From contig NZ_LMAF01000001.1 of NCBI RefSeq assembly GCF_001542875.1, positions 434,001 through 498,000 on the forward strand: a stretch of DNA of 64,000 nt, written 5' to 3'. Under the pieces are notes generated by a model. That model was given only the letters and a program-made list of their open reading frames with translations, made no database searches and was not told the origin of the DNA. Positions 19,079-26,642 of this stretch are shown in pieces (within the stretch, counting starts at the first letter, position 1; each line of letters starts with the position of its first letter). The stretch is from Erythrobacter sp. YT30 (GTDB taxonomy: Bacteria; Pseudomonadota; Alphaproteobacteria; Sphingomonadales; Sphingomonadaceae). The translations under genes were made by a program, and so were the position numbers.

Positions 19079-19945
19079 GTGACCCAATCAAACAGCATCA
19101 CAAGGCCTGAATCAGCATTTAACGAACCACTTGGCCGCGGGCTTTATATTGTCGCCACGCCAATTGGCAATCTAGGCGATATAACGATGCGTGCTGTCGA
19201 TGTGCTGCGGCGCTGCGATGCAATTGCGTGCGAAGATACGCGCGTTACGGGCAAGCTTTTGGCGCATCTGGGCATCGATACAAGGATGCTCCGATATGAT
19301 GACCATGCATCCGAAGATCAGCGGGATCGTTTGTTGGAGCGTGCGTCAAACGAAGCGATAGCGCTGGTGAGCGATGCGGGCACCCCGCTGATATCCGATC
19401 CGGGCTATCGGCTCGTAAGCGAGGCTCGCGCCGCTGGGATCCCGGTGACGACAATCCCCGGCGTCTCAGCCGCGATTGCAGGGCTGACAATATCAGGCCT
19501 TCCCACTGATCGCTTTGTTTTTGCTGGGTTCCTTCCTGTAAAGGACAAGGCGAAAGGCGATATGCTGTCCGAACTCGCGGGCATCGCGGGCACTCTTATC
19601 TTTTATGAAACCGGCCCCCGCCTGACGCGCAGCCTTGAGATGATTGCCTCGCTCTGGCCCAAACGCCAGGTGGCCGTAGCGCGCGAATTGACGAAACTGC
19701 ATGAAGAATGCCGCTCAGGCTCCGCGAGCGAACTATCAGATTACTACACCGCGCATCCTCCCAAAGGCGAGATTGTGCTGTTGGTAGGGCCTCCAGTGGA
19801 AGAAGACGCAAGGCATGATCCGGACGCTCTCTTGCGCGAGGCTCTCGCTGATCTGAGCCCGAGCAAGGCTGCCGCCAAAGTCGCCAAAAGTACAGGGATC
19901 GACCGTCAAACGCTTTACGCGCGTGCTGTGGAGCTCAAATCGTGA
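19079..19945 (+). CDS. rsmI: 16S rRNA (cytidine(1402)-2'-O)-methyltransferase
   Basis: A 288-aa SAM-dependent tetrapyrrole-methylase-fold enzyme that methylates the 2'-OH of C1402 in 16S rRNA. The first strand reads LYIVATPIGNLGD and the SAM loop is VSDAGTPLISDPG; ACEDTR lies between them. I place the start at the GTG at 19079, which is 37 bp from the divergent lpoA start. The stop overlaps the yraN start by 4 bp. Confidence 0.95.
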   Translation: MTQSNSITRPESAFNEPLGRGLYIVATPIGNLGDITMRAVDVLRRCDAIACEDTRVTGKLLAHLGIDTRMLRYDDHASEDQRDRLLERASNEAIALVSDAGTPLISDPGYRLVSEARAAGIPVTTIPGVSAAIAGLTISGLPTDRFVFAGFLPVKDKAKGDMLSELAGIAGTLIFYETGPRLTRSLEMIASLWPKRQVAVARELTKLHEECRSGSASELSDYYTAHPPKGEIVLLVGPPVEEDARHDPDALLREALADLSPSKAAAKVAKSTGIDRQTLYARAVELKS

Positions 19946-20301
19946 GTGATCCCAAGCGCGTAATCGCTGATCAGAAAGGCCGCGACGCCGAAGCTGAGGC
20001 CGCGCAATGGCTGATGCAGCAGGGCTGGCAGGTGATCGCTCAGAGGGTCAAGACCAAGCTTGGCGAGATTGATCTCATCGCCAAAAAACCCGGCATTTGC
20101 GGCTTTTTCGAAGTTAAATGGCGCAAGCGTTCCGCAGACCTTACCGATGCGATTGACGAGCGGCGTCTGGCTCGGGTTGCGGCCGCTGTGGAGCTGGTTG
20201 CCTATGATTATGCCGAGACAACGGATGATTTGACAATCGACGTGCTTCTGCTTGCACCCGGAGCACGCCCACGCCACATCCCCAACGCCTGGATGCCCTG
20301 A
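19942..20301 (+). CDS. yraN: YraN family (UPF0102) nuclease-fold protein
   Basis: A 119-aa protein with the restriction-endonuclease-like core of UPF0102: GEIDLIAKK, then FFEVKWRK (D-x...E-x-K type site). The family is widespread, and its function is still not well settled. GTG start overlapping the rsmI stop (GTGA) shows translational coupling. Two small hairpin repeats follow before gshB. Confidence 0.9.
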   Translation: MSDPKRVIADQKGRDAEAEAAQWLMQQGWQVIAQRVKTKLGEIDLIAKKPGICGFFEVKWRKRSADLTDAIDERRLARVAAAVELVAYDYAETTDDLTIDVLLLAPGARPRHIPNAWMP

Positions 20302-20319
20302 TCAAAATACATCCGTTGG

Positions 20320-20406
20320 CCCTGAGCTTGTCGAAGGGCTGCATTTCCTTTTAAGCCAGCACGAGAAATAGAAGTACAATGCTTCGACAAGCTCAGCATG
20401 AGCGGG
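20320..20406. repeat. REP-like inverted repeat between yraN and gshB
   Basis: TGAGCTTGTCGAAG at 20323-20336 and its reverse complement at 20382-20395 form an inverted pair with a 45-bp spacer. The left arm alone can also fold (CCCT...AGGG around the core). This core is a common dispersed palindromic repeat of sphingomonads. The right arm runs into the GGGAG ribosome site of gshB. A single degenerate arm recurs at 44112-44127. Confidence 0.8.
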
Positions 20407-20415
20407 AGTTGAAAA

Positions 20416-21366
20416 TTGAGCCTGAAAGTCGCGGTCCAGATGGACCCTATCGAGAATATCAATATCAAGGGCGACAGCTCTTTCGCGCTTATGCTGGCTG
20501 CACAGGAGCGTGGGCATACGCTGTATGAGTATCATGTCGAAAGCCTGACGCTGGATGCAAATGACAGGCTTTTTGCCGATTGCGCGCCCGTGACAGTGCA
20601 GCGCGTTGAAGGCGATCATGTGACAATGGGTGACCGGCAAAGGCTCGATCTTGGCAAGGATATCGACGTCATCCTGATGCGGCAGGATCCGCCCTTCCAT
20701 ATGGGCTATATCACCGCGACGCACCTGCTTGAGCGTATTCAGGGTGAGACGCTGGTGGTCAACGACCCTGCCAATGTTCGCAATGCGCCTGAAAAGGTGA
20801 TGGTGTTGAATTACCGGCAATTCATGCCGCCAACGCTCGTCACCCGCTCTGCCGAAGAAGCGCGCCGATTTATGGATGAGCACGGTGCGATTGTGATGAA
20901 GCCGATCCATGGCAATGGCGGAAAAGCAATATTCCGCATCCCTGAAAACGGCGAAAACCTCACCGCTTTATTCGAAGTGTTCAATCAGACCTGGCCCGAA
21001 CCGCACATGCTGCAACCCTTCCTTCCCGAAGTGGCGACAGGCGACAAACGCATCGTGCTGGTCGATGGCGAGGTCGCTGGAGCCATCAACCGCATTCCGG
21101 GCGAAGGCGAGTTTCGCAGCAATCTCGCGATGGGCGGCAGCGCCGAGGCGACAGGTCTGACTGAGCGCGAACAAGAAATCTGTGACGCCATGGGGCCAGA
21201 ACTCAAGCGACTTGGCCTGACCTTCGTCGGCATCGATGTAATCGGCGGCAAATGGCTGACCGAAATCAACGTCACATCGCCAACAGGCATTGTGGCGATT
21301 TCGGAGTTTGACGGAAGCGATGTCGCCGGAATGATCTGGGACGCTATTGAGGGGCGTATTTTCTAG
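20416..21366 (+). CDS. gshB: glutathione synthetase
   Basis: A 316-aa ATP-grasp enzyme that joins gamma-glutamylcysteine and glycine. The N-terminus VAVQMDPIENINIKGDSSF and the later MRQDPPFHMGYI, KPIHGNGGKAIFR and EINVTSPTGI blocks are characteristic of proteobacterial GshB. I take the TTG at 20416 as start: GGGAG lies 7 nt upstream and no ATG precedes the conserved N-terminus. The ribosome site sits in the right arm of a REP-like repeat. The stop codon is inside an 18-bp tandem duplication. Confidence 0.95.
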   Translation: MSLKVAVQMDPIENINIKGDSSFALMLAAQERGHTLYEYHVESLTLDANDRLFADCAPVTVQRVEGDHVTMGDRQRLDLGKDIDVILMRQDPPFHMGYITATHLLERIQGETLVVNDPANVRNAPEKVMVLNYRQFMPPTLVTRSAEEARRFMDEHGAIVMKPIHGNGGKAIFRIPENGENLTALFEVFNQTWPEPHMLQPFLPEVATGDKRIVLVDGEVAGAINRIPGEGEFRSNLAMGGSAEATGLTEREQEICDAMGPELKRLGLTFVGIDVIGGKWLTEINVTSPTGIVAISEFDGSDVAGMIWDAIEGRIF

Positions 21367-21394
21367 AATATCCTACTTTTCTAGAATATCCTAC
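21359..21394. repeat. perfect 18-bp tandem duplication over the gshB stop
   Basis: The 18-bp unit at 21359-21376 (TTTTCTAGAATATCCTAC) is repeated exactly at 21377-21394. The first copy contains the gshB stop codon TAG (21364-21366). It marks the left edge of an AT-rich, repeat-rich patch that reaches about 22200. Confidence 0.9.
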
Positions 21395-21425
21395 GAATTG
21401 AGGGGCTGCTCGGAGGCCATATTCC

Positions 21426-21674
21426 ATGAGGTACATAGTCTATCTTTTTATTTTTTTGCCGAGCCTAATTCTATCATCAACTTTTTCTAGCTTTCTCGAC
21501 TACGGAATTATTGAGTGGTATTACATAATTTCAGTCAATTTTTTTGTCGGCGAAGGTCACGGCTTGTTTTTTATTTTTATCGCTTATTATCCCTTCGCTA
21601 TAATTCCTGCAATTGAGTATGTGGTTAGGAAAAGAAAGCGTACAATAAGCCAAGACTTGAGGGAGTTTGAATGA
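21426..21674 (+). CDS. AT-rich orphan small membrane protein
   Basis: An 82-aa protein with two hydrophobic segments (about 3-20 and 28-64) and a basic, then acidic tail (VRKRKRT ... REFE). CGGAGG lies 10 nt before the ATG. Base composition is strikingly more AT-rich than all neighbours, with long T runs, and codons such as ATA and TTT dominate. That suggests recent acquisition or relaxed selection. I recognise no family. A chance open frame in AT-rich DNA remains possible, but the ribosome site and membrane pattern argue for a gene. Confidence 0.5.
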   Translation: MRYIVYLFIFLPSLILSSTFSSFLDYGIIEWYYIISVNFFVGEGHGLFFIFIAYYPFAIIPAIEYVVRKRKRTISQDLREFE

Positions 21675-21727
21675 GCTTTCAAAACGTGTCGCTGACGGAC
21701 GCTGCTAAGAAATAGGCCACAAATTTC

Positions 21728-21812
21728 GTCATTGCGAAGAGCAAAGCGACTCGGCAATTGAGATTAAAGGCGCTCAACGCTCTGGATTGCTTCGCTACAT
21801 TCGCAATGATGC
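21728..21812. repeat. imperfect long palindrome (CGTCATTGCGA-type repeat)
   Basis: The left arm begins CGTCATTGCGAAGAGCAAAG and the right arm, read in reverse complement, begins CATCATTGCGAATGTAGCG; both continue into a GGCAAT/GCAAT segment. The whole 85 bp could form a long interrupted hairpin. Repeats of this type occur in many alphaproteobacterial genomes. It lies 16 bp before the inverted repeats that enclose the GIY-YIG gene. Confidence 0.75.
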
Positions 21813-21828
21813 AATGGGTTCGTCAAAT

Positions 21829-21855
21829 CGTCATCCCAGCGAAAGCTGGGATCGC
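21829..21855. repeat. 27-bp hairpin repeat, left copy flanking GIY-YIG gene
   Basis: Contains the 8-bp stem ATCCCAGC (21833-21840), a GAAA loop and GCTGGGAT (21845-21852). All 27 bases are repeated in reverse complement at 22172-22198. The copy ends 2 bp before the stop codon of the GIY-YIG gene. Confidence 0.92.
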
Positions 21856-21857
21856 TC

Positions 21858-22145
21858 TCAGCCTAAGATCCGCCCAAACAAATCATCCCAACTAGGATTT
21901 CGAGCTTCAATTAGCTCAATTTTCCATTGTCGCTTCCAAGCCTTCATGGCCTTCTCACGAGCGATGGCTGCATCGATTGTGCTGCACTCTTCGACATAGA
22001 CAAGCCAGTCGAGACCATAGCGCCGACAGAATTTCGAACCTTTGCCGTTTCGGTGCTGCATCATACGAGCAGGCAGATCGGCAGTTACACCAATGTAAAG
22101 CACTCCGCGCACGCGATTGCTCATGATGTAGACCCACCCGCCCAT
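21858..22145 (-). CDS. GIY-YIG nuclease family protein (UPF0213/YhbQ-like)
   Basis: A 95-aa single-domain protein. The GIY-YIG strands read VYIM (5-8) and YIG (17-19), followed by the conserved Arg in DLPARMMQHR and a helix with REKAMKAWKR that holds the likely catalytic Glu64. It ends NPSWDDLF, as this small family usually does. Members are common in sphingomonads and cut branched or single-stranded DNA in the few cases studied. The gene is enclosed by perfect 27-bp inverted repeats at 21829-21855 and 22172-22198. The compact 370-bp unit sits between gshB and xerC. Confidence 0.9.
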   Translation of the reverse strand: MGGWVYIMSNRVRGVLYIGVTADLPARMMQHRNGKGSKFCRRYGLDWLVYVEECSTIDAAIAREKAMKAWKRQWKIELIEARNPSWDDLFGRILG

Positions 22146-22171
22146 GTGATAGGGTAAGCACTTTGTTGATC

Positions 22172-22198
22172 GCGATCCCAGCTTTCGCTGGGATGACG
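22172..22198. repeat. 27-bp hairpin repeat, right copy flanking GIY-YIG gene
   Basis: Exact reverse complement of 21829-21855. It lies 26 bp upstream of the GIY-YIG start and could fold into the same GAAA/TTTC-looped hairpin. The rest of 22199-22320 shows no gene; it is the region just after the xerC stop. Confidence 0.92.
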
Positions 22199-22320
22199 AC
22201 GGTTAAAAGTTGGAGAGGCGTGAGTTATCGCTGCTGTTTTGTCACCCTAGAACGCGGCCTTAAGGGTGCTTGAAAGCGCTGATTTTACGAACAGAATCGA
22301 GGACCGATTTGCACCTGAAT

Positions 22321-23232
22321 TCATACCTTCTTCGCGCGCTTGCAAGCCCGCGGATGCGCATCGCGATAGGTCTCCAACATGCTCGCGGCATCGACCTTGG
22401 TGTAAATTTGGGTCGAGCCGAGCGAAGCGTGGCCGAGCAATTCCTGAAGGCTCCGCAAGTCCGCGCCTGCTCCCAGCAAATGCGTTGCGAATGAATGACG
22501 CAGAGCATGCGGCGTGGCGGTATCGGGGAGGCCCAAAGCAACCCTTGCGCGCGCCATCGCTTTTTGAACCATTCCGGGCGACAAGGGGCCGCCTTTTGCG
22601 CCCCGGAACAAGGCCTCGTCAGGATCGAGGGGTAGGGGGCATGCTTCGACATAATCAGCCACCGCTTGTCGTGTCACCGGCAAGACGGGGACAATGCGCT
22701 GTTTGCCGCCCTTACCAGTAACCGAAAGTGTCTCTCCCAAAGGCGCATCTCGGCCAAGCAGCGACAGCGTCTCCGCAATCCGCAACCCTGATCCGTACAT
22801 GAGTAGCAGCACGGCCCGGTCGCGTGCGCCGATCCAGTCTTCGCAGGCAGACCCCTCGACCAGTTCTGCCAGATTCACTGCCTCATCAGGGGTGACGGGG
22901 CGGGGGAGGCCTTTCTTGAGGCGCGGCCCTCGCATTCGTGGAGCAGAAGGGTCAGGATCGCCAGTCTCTGCACGGGCAAAAGCAATAAAGGCTTTGACGG
23001 CAGAAAGCTCGCGCGCAGCGCTGGAATTGGCGAGACCACCTGCGCGGCGGGAGGCCAGAAACCCGCGCAATTGTGACGATTCGACCCTGGCGACGTCCTG
23101 CAGGCTCTCGGATCCGCAATGCGCAATCAGATTGCGCGCGGCATTGGCGTAGGCTCGCACGGTGTGTGGGGAACGGCGCAGCGAATGGGTCAAGTGATGC
23201 TGCCAGACTTCGAGTATTTCCGGCACGCTCAC
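22321..23232 (-). CDS. xerC: tyrosine recombinase XerC
   Basis: A 303-aa site-specific recombinase that, with XerD, resolves chromosome dimers at dif. All catalytic residues are present: Arg151 (SGLRIAE), Lys174 (TGKGGK), His242-x-x-Arg245, His268 (LLGHASL) and Tyr277 (IYTKV). The SAM-like N-terminal DNA-binding domain covers about 1-95. The start overlaps the hemW stop by 4 bp, so the two are coupled. A phage-type integrase is unlikely given length and pattern. Confidence 0.92.
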   Translation of the reverse strand: MSVPEILEVWQHHLTHSLRRSPHTVRAYANAARNLIAHCGSESLQDVARVESSQLRGFLASRRAGGLANSSAARELSAVKAFIAFARAETGDPDPSAPRMRGPRLKKGLPRPVTPDEAVNLAELVEGSACEDWIGARDRAVLLLMYGSGLRIAETLSLLGRDAPLGETLSVTGKGGKQRIVPVLPVTRQAVADYVEACPLPLDPDEALFRGAKGGPLSPGMVQKAMARARVALGLPDTATPHALRHSFATHLLGAGADLRSLQELLGHASLGSTQIYTKVDAASMLETYRDAHPRACKRAKKV

Positions 23233-24380
23233 GAAGTCACCAGCTCGTTTGCGACAAGCTCGCCAAGCAAGCCATCAAGAAGTGGGCTGCCGTCTTGCGT
23301 CACACCCATACGATCGCCCTCGTGCCAGACAAGGCCGAGGCTTTCGTAATGGTCAGCCTTCGCAGGATTGATCAGCTGGGATTTCGTCAATCCAAACCGC
23401 GATGCCATCGCACCAAGATCAATCCCTTCGGCGAGGCGCAAACCCATCAAAAGAGCTTCAGACGCCTGCTCGCGCGGGTCAAGATGTCGCTGTTCATTGA
23501 TGCCATGACCGCGCTCAGAGACGGCGCGAAGATAGTTTTCCGGCTTCTTGTGCCGCACGGTCGCAGCGCCGCCGCGTCTGCCATGCGCTCCGGGTCCGAT
23601 GCCCGAATAATCCTGATATCGCCAATAGGTGAGGTTGTGGCGGCTTTCCTCTCCGGGCCGCGCGTGATTGCTGGTTTCATAAGCAGGGAGACCCGCCGCC
23701 GCGGTCAGTTCTTGCGTCACTGCGAACAAATCCGCCGCCAGGTCGGGATCAAGAGGCGTAAAAACACCTCGCCGAACATCGGTTTCGAACCGGGTCGAAG
23801 GCTCGATCGTGAGTTGATAGAGCGAAAGATGGCCCGTGCCAAAGCGCAGCGCGCGGGCGAGCTCATCCCGCCACTCTGCCGGTGTTTGATCGGGAAGGGC
23901 GTAGATTAGGTCAAAGCTGACCCTGCCAAAGTTCTGCTGAGCGGTATCAAGCGCAGCCAAAGCCTCATCCGAGCCATGCAATCGCCCGAGCCATTGCAGT
24001 GTCGCGTCATCCAGTGACTGCACCCCCAACGACACGCGATTAATCCCAGCACCGCTTAGAGATGCAAAACTGGCGGCTTCCACTGAGGATGGATTGGCCT
24101 CCAGTGTGATCTCGATACCGTCTGTAAAGCCCCAAAGCCGCTCCGCTTCGCCAAGCAAGGTTTCGACCAGTGAAGGCGGCATTAGCGATGGCGTGCCGCC
24201 GCCGAAGAACACTGAAGTGAGCGTTTCACCGCCAGCCACTTCAGCTTCAGCGCGCATATCGGCAAGCAAAGCAGCTTCCCATGCAGCGAGGTCCACGCTT
24301 TCGCGGACATGCGAATTGAAGTCGCAATAGGGGCACTTCTTCTCGCAAAAAGGCCAATGAATGTAGAGCGCGCGGGCCAT
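23229..24380 (-). CDS. hemW: heme chaperone HemW (radical SAM)
   Basis: A 383-aa protein with the radical-SAM cluster motif CEKKCPYCDF near the start, then FFGGGTPSLM and LEANPSS. It resembles HemN but is the shorter HemW, which binds and delivers heme and lacks coproporphyrinogen oxidase activity. I start at ATG 24380 (MARALYIHWPFC). In-frame ATGs upstream at 24392 and 24449 are possible. In many alphaproteobacteria it follows rdgB directly; here a CAP gene on the other strand intervenes. Confidence 0.88.
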   Translation of the reverse strand: MARALYIHWPFCEKKCPYCDFNSHVRESVDLAAWEAALLADMRAEAEVAGGETLTSVFFGGGTPSLMPPSLVETLLGEAERLWGFTDGIEITLEANPSSVEAASFASLSGAGINRVSLGVQSLDDATLQWLGRLHGSDEALAALDTAQQNFGRVSFDLIYALPDQTPAEWRDELARALRFGTGHLSLYQLTIEPSTRFETDVRRGVFTPLDPDLAADLFAVTQELTAAAGLPAYETSNHARPGEESRHNLTYWRYQDYSGIGPGAHGRRGGAATVRHKKPENYLRAVSERGHGINEQRHLDPREQASEALLMGLRLAEGIDLGAMASRFGLTKSQLINPAKADHYESLGLVWHEGDRMGVTQDGSPLLDGLLGELVANELVTS

Positions 24381-24499
24381 ATCGCGCACCATACCTCGCT
24401 TCGTCTGGAAATGGCCACCTCTCAAAGCAATACGAGCGTGCACAGCCATTTGCTAAAGTTGCAGTAACCTAATCCGCTTAGCGTCCGGCAATCATAATA

Positions 24500-25171
24500 A
24501 TGAAGATGGGTCGGATGAAAGTAGCATTGAGCACAAGCGTGAAAAGCGCGTTGGCACTGGCATTGGCGCCAGCTCTGATGGCATGCGGGGGTGGGGACGG
24601 TGCCTCTTCTGCGAATACTGCAGTGGCGGGGCCGGGGCCCACTCCTTCGCCGAGCCCGTCACCATCTCCGAGCCCGTCTCCTTCGCCCACGCCAACTCCG
24701 ACGCCCACCCAAGGCACGTCATCTAGCCGCCAGGATGAAATGCTCGCGATCGTGCTTGCAGCGCACAACGATGCGCGCGCAGAGGTGGGAACGCCAGCCT
24801 TGGTGCTAGATCAGGATCTCAATAATCAGGCGCTTGCCTATGCTGAACAATTGGCGCGCACGGGCCAGTTCCAGCATAGCAATCGCAATGATCGTCCGGG
24901 ACAGGGCGAGAACCTATGGGCGGGCACTGCGGGCGCATTCGACTATGCGTATATGGCAGCAGGGTGGATCGATGAAAAACGATTCTACGTCCACGGCACT
25001 TTTCCCAATGTGAGCAATACCGGAAATTGGGCCGACGTAGGGCATTACACCCAGATCATCTGGCGCGATACGACCCGACTTGGCTGCGGCGTCGCAACCG
25101 GTTCTGGGCGCGATTATCTAGTTTGCCGCTATGCTCCGCCGGGCAACGTGCAGGGCCAGTACGCATATTAG
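24500..25171 (+). CDS. CAP/SCP-domain lipoprotein with Pro-Ser/Thr linker
   Basis: A 223-aa protein with lipobox LMAC (Cys29), so probably lipid-anchored. Residues 47-70 (24638-24709) are an alternating Pro-Ser then Pro-Thr repeat, a spacer typical of surface proteins. Residues 78-223 are a CAP (SCP/PR-1) domain: GENLWAG, GHYTQIIWRDTTRLGCG and YLVCRYAPPGN. Bacterial CAP proteins are often of unknown function; some act on peptidoglycan or lipids. ATGs at 24506 and 24515 are alternative starts, the last with GGGTCGG just upstream. It lies between rdgB and hemW on the opposite strand. Confidence 0.85.
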   Translation: MKMGRMKVALSTSVKSALALALAPALMACGGGDGASSANTAVAGPGPTPSPSPSPSPSPSPSPTPTPTPTQGTSSSRQDEMLAIVLAAHNDARAEVGTPALVLDQDLNNQALAYAEQLARTGQFQHSNRNDRPGQGENLWAGTAGAFDYAYMAAGWIDEKRFYVHGTFPNVSNTGNWADVGHYTQIIWRDTTRLGCGVATGSGRDYLVCRYAPPGNVQGQYAY

Positions 25172-25186
25172 CGTTGCGCAATTGGT

Positions 25187-25825
25187 TTAGCCGAACTGAT
25201 CGGCAACTAACTTTGCAAAGGCATCAGCGCGGTGGCTGATCGCGTGCTTTTCTGAAGGGTCGATCTCGGCGAATGTCTCGGTCCGTCCATTAGGCGCGAA
25301 AACCGGATCATAGCCAAATCCCAAGGTTCCACGTGGCGGCCATGTGAGTGAGCCGGGGCATTTGCCCTCGTAAACAGCATGTTCGCCATCAGGCCAGGCA
25401 ATCGCGAGCACACAATGAAAGGCGGCTGATCGATCGGTGTCCGGGCCAAGCTCTTGCAGCATTCCTTCAACCTTTCCCATCGCCATATACCAATCGCGGC
25501 CTGGATCCCCTTCGAACCATTGCCGCTCTGCCCAATCGGCAGTGTAGACGCCGGGACGCCCGCCAAGGGCGTCGACGGAAAGGCCGCTATCATCCGCCAA
25601 TGCGGGCATCTGAGATGCTTCTGCCGCAGCACGCGCTTTGATCAGAGCGTTCTCTACGAATGTGGTGCCAGTCTCGGCAGGTTCGGGCAGGCCAAGCGCT
25701 CCTGCGGAAAGGCACTTCATCCCGTATGGATCGAGCAGCGCGGAAATCTCTTTGAGCTTGCCCGCATTATGCGTCGCAATGACGAGCGAACCTCCGCCCA
25801 ATCGACGTGTTGCGTTACCCGTCAC
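25187..25825 (-). CDS. rdgB: dITP/XTP pyrophosphatase (Ham1)
   Basis: A 212-aa Ham1/RdgB enzyme that hydrolyses dITP, ITP and XTP to keep deaminated purines out of DNA and RNA. Motifs: [11 protein letters not shown] at the N-terminus, [14 protein letters not shown], and FGYDPVF with [10 protein letters not shown] near the C-terminus. The GTG start at 25825 overlaps the rph stop (coupling). Confidence 0.95.
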   Translation of the reverse strand: MTGNATRRLGGGSLVIATHNAGKLKEISALLDPYGMKCLSAGALGLPEPAETGTTFVENALIKARAAAEASQMPALADDSGLSVDALGGRPGVYTADWAERQWFEGDPGRDWYMAMGKVEGMLQELGPDTDRSAAFHCVLAIAWPDGEHAVYEGKCPGSLTWPPRGTLGFGYDPVFAPNGRTETFAEIDPSEKHAISHRADAFAKLVADQFG

Positions 25826-26535
25826 TTCACCGCGTCCAACTGCGCCTTGAAAATTGCATCGCAGCCCATGTTGGCAAGTCTTAGCAAACGAAGCAGACCT
25901 TCCTCATCGTATGTTGCGCCCTCTGCTGTCGCTTGCACTTCTGCAATCTGTCCGCCCGAGATCAACACGAAATTCGCATCCGCATCGGCATCGCTGTCTT
26001 CTGGGTAATCGAGATCCAGCACCGGTGTGCCCTTATAGATGCCGCACGAAATCGCCGCGACCTGTGCCGTGATGGGATCTTCTTTTAGATCGCCTGCGGT
26101 CATCAAACCATTCACTGCAAGGCGCAACGCTACCCATGCGCCGGAAATCGATGCCGTCCGTGTGCCGCCATCAGCCTGGATAACATCACAGTCCAAAGTG
26201 ATCTGCCGTTCGCCGAGCTTTTCCAGATCCACTACAGCGCGTAGGGACCGCCCGATAAGCCGCTGAATTTCCTGCGTCCGGCCTGATTGCTTGCCGCGAG
26301 CCGCTTCGCGCGATGATCGCGTGTGTGTCGAGCGGGGGAGCATCGAATATTCGCCTGTAACCCAGCCTTCGCCCTTGCCGCGAAGCCATGGCGGGATCCG
26401 TTCTTCAACACTCGCCGTGCACAGAACGCGTGTATCGCCAAAACTGACTAGGCAGGACCCTTCGGCATGTTTGGTAAAGCCGGTTTCAATCGTGATGGCG
26501 CGCATTTCATCAGGCGCACGGCCAGAGGGTCTCAT
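25822..26535 (-). CDS. rph: ribonuclease PH
   Basis: A 237-aa phosphorolytic exoribonuclease that trims tRNA 3' ends. [12 protein letters not shown] is the standard N-terminus, and [22 protein letters not shown] and [14 protein letters not shown] follow. I moved the start to 26535, where GGAG lies 8 nt upstream; the open frame continues to 26628 without family similarity. Divergent from hrcA with 107 bp between them, which must hold both promoters. Confidence 0.95.
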   Translation of the reverse strand: MRPSGRAPDEMRAITIETGFTKHAEGSCLVSFGDTRVLCTASVEERIPPWLRGKGEGWVTGEYSMLPRSTHTRSSREAARGKQSGRTQEIQRLIGRSLRAVVDLEKLGERQITLDCDVIQADGGTRTASISGAWVALRLAVNGLMTAGDLKEDPITAQVAAISCGIYKGTPVLDLDYPEDSDADADANFVLISGGQIAEVQATAEGATYDEEGLLRLLRLANMGCDAIFKAQLDAVK

Positions 26536-26642
26536 CAAGCAAACTCCATATCTTTTATGATTCGTGTCTTGGGCGCGGTTTGGCTGGGAACAATGCGACC
26601 CGCAAGGCTTTGCGAATTGGCAAGACACACTAAATTGACCGC

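Noticed and set aside
22243..22268. CACCCT/AGGGTG inverted repeat after the xerC stop
   Set aside because: Six-base stem, 14-base loop and no T-run in the direction of xerC transcription.
22321..23232. Reading the tyrosine recombinase as the integrase of a mobile element with the nearby repeats as attachment sites
   Set aside because: The sequence and length are those of chromosomal XerC, it is coupled to hemW, and no tRNA or direct att repeat adjoins it.
24638..24709. Short tandem repeats that might suggest a CRISPR or microsatellite locus
   Set aside because: They encode the Pro-Ser/Pro-Thr spacer of the CAP lipoprotein in frame; there are no spacers of constant length.
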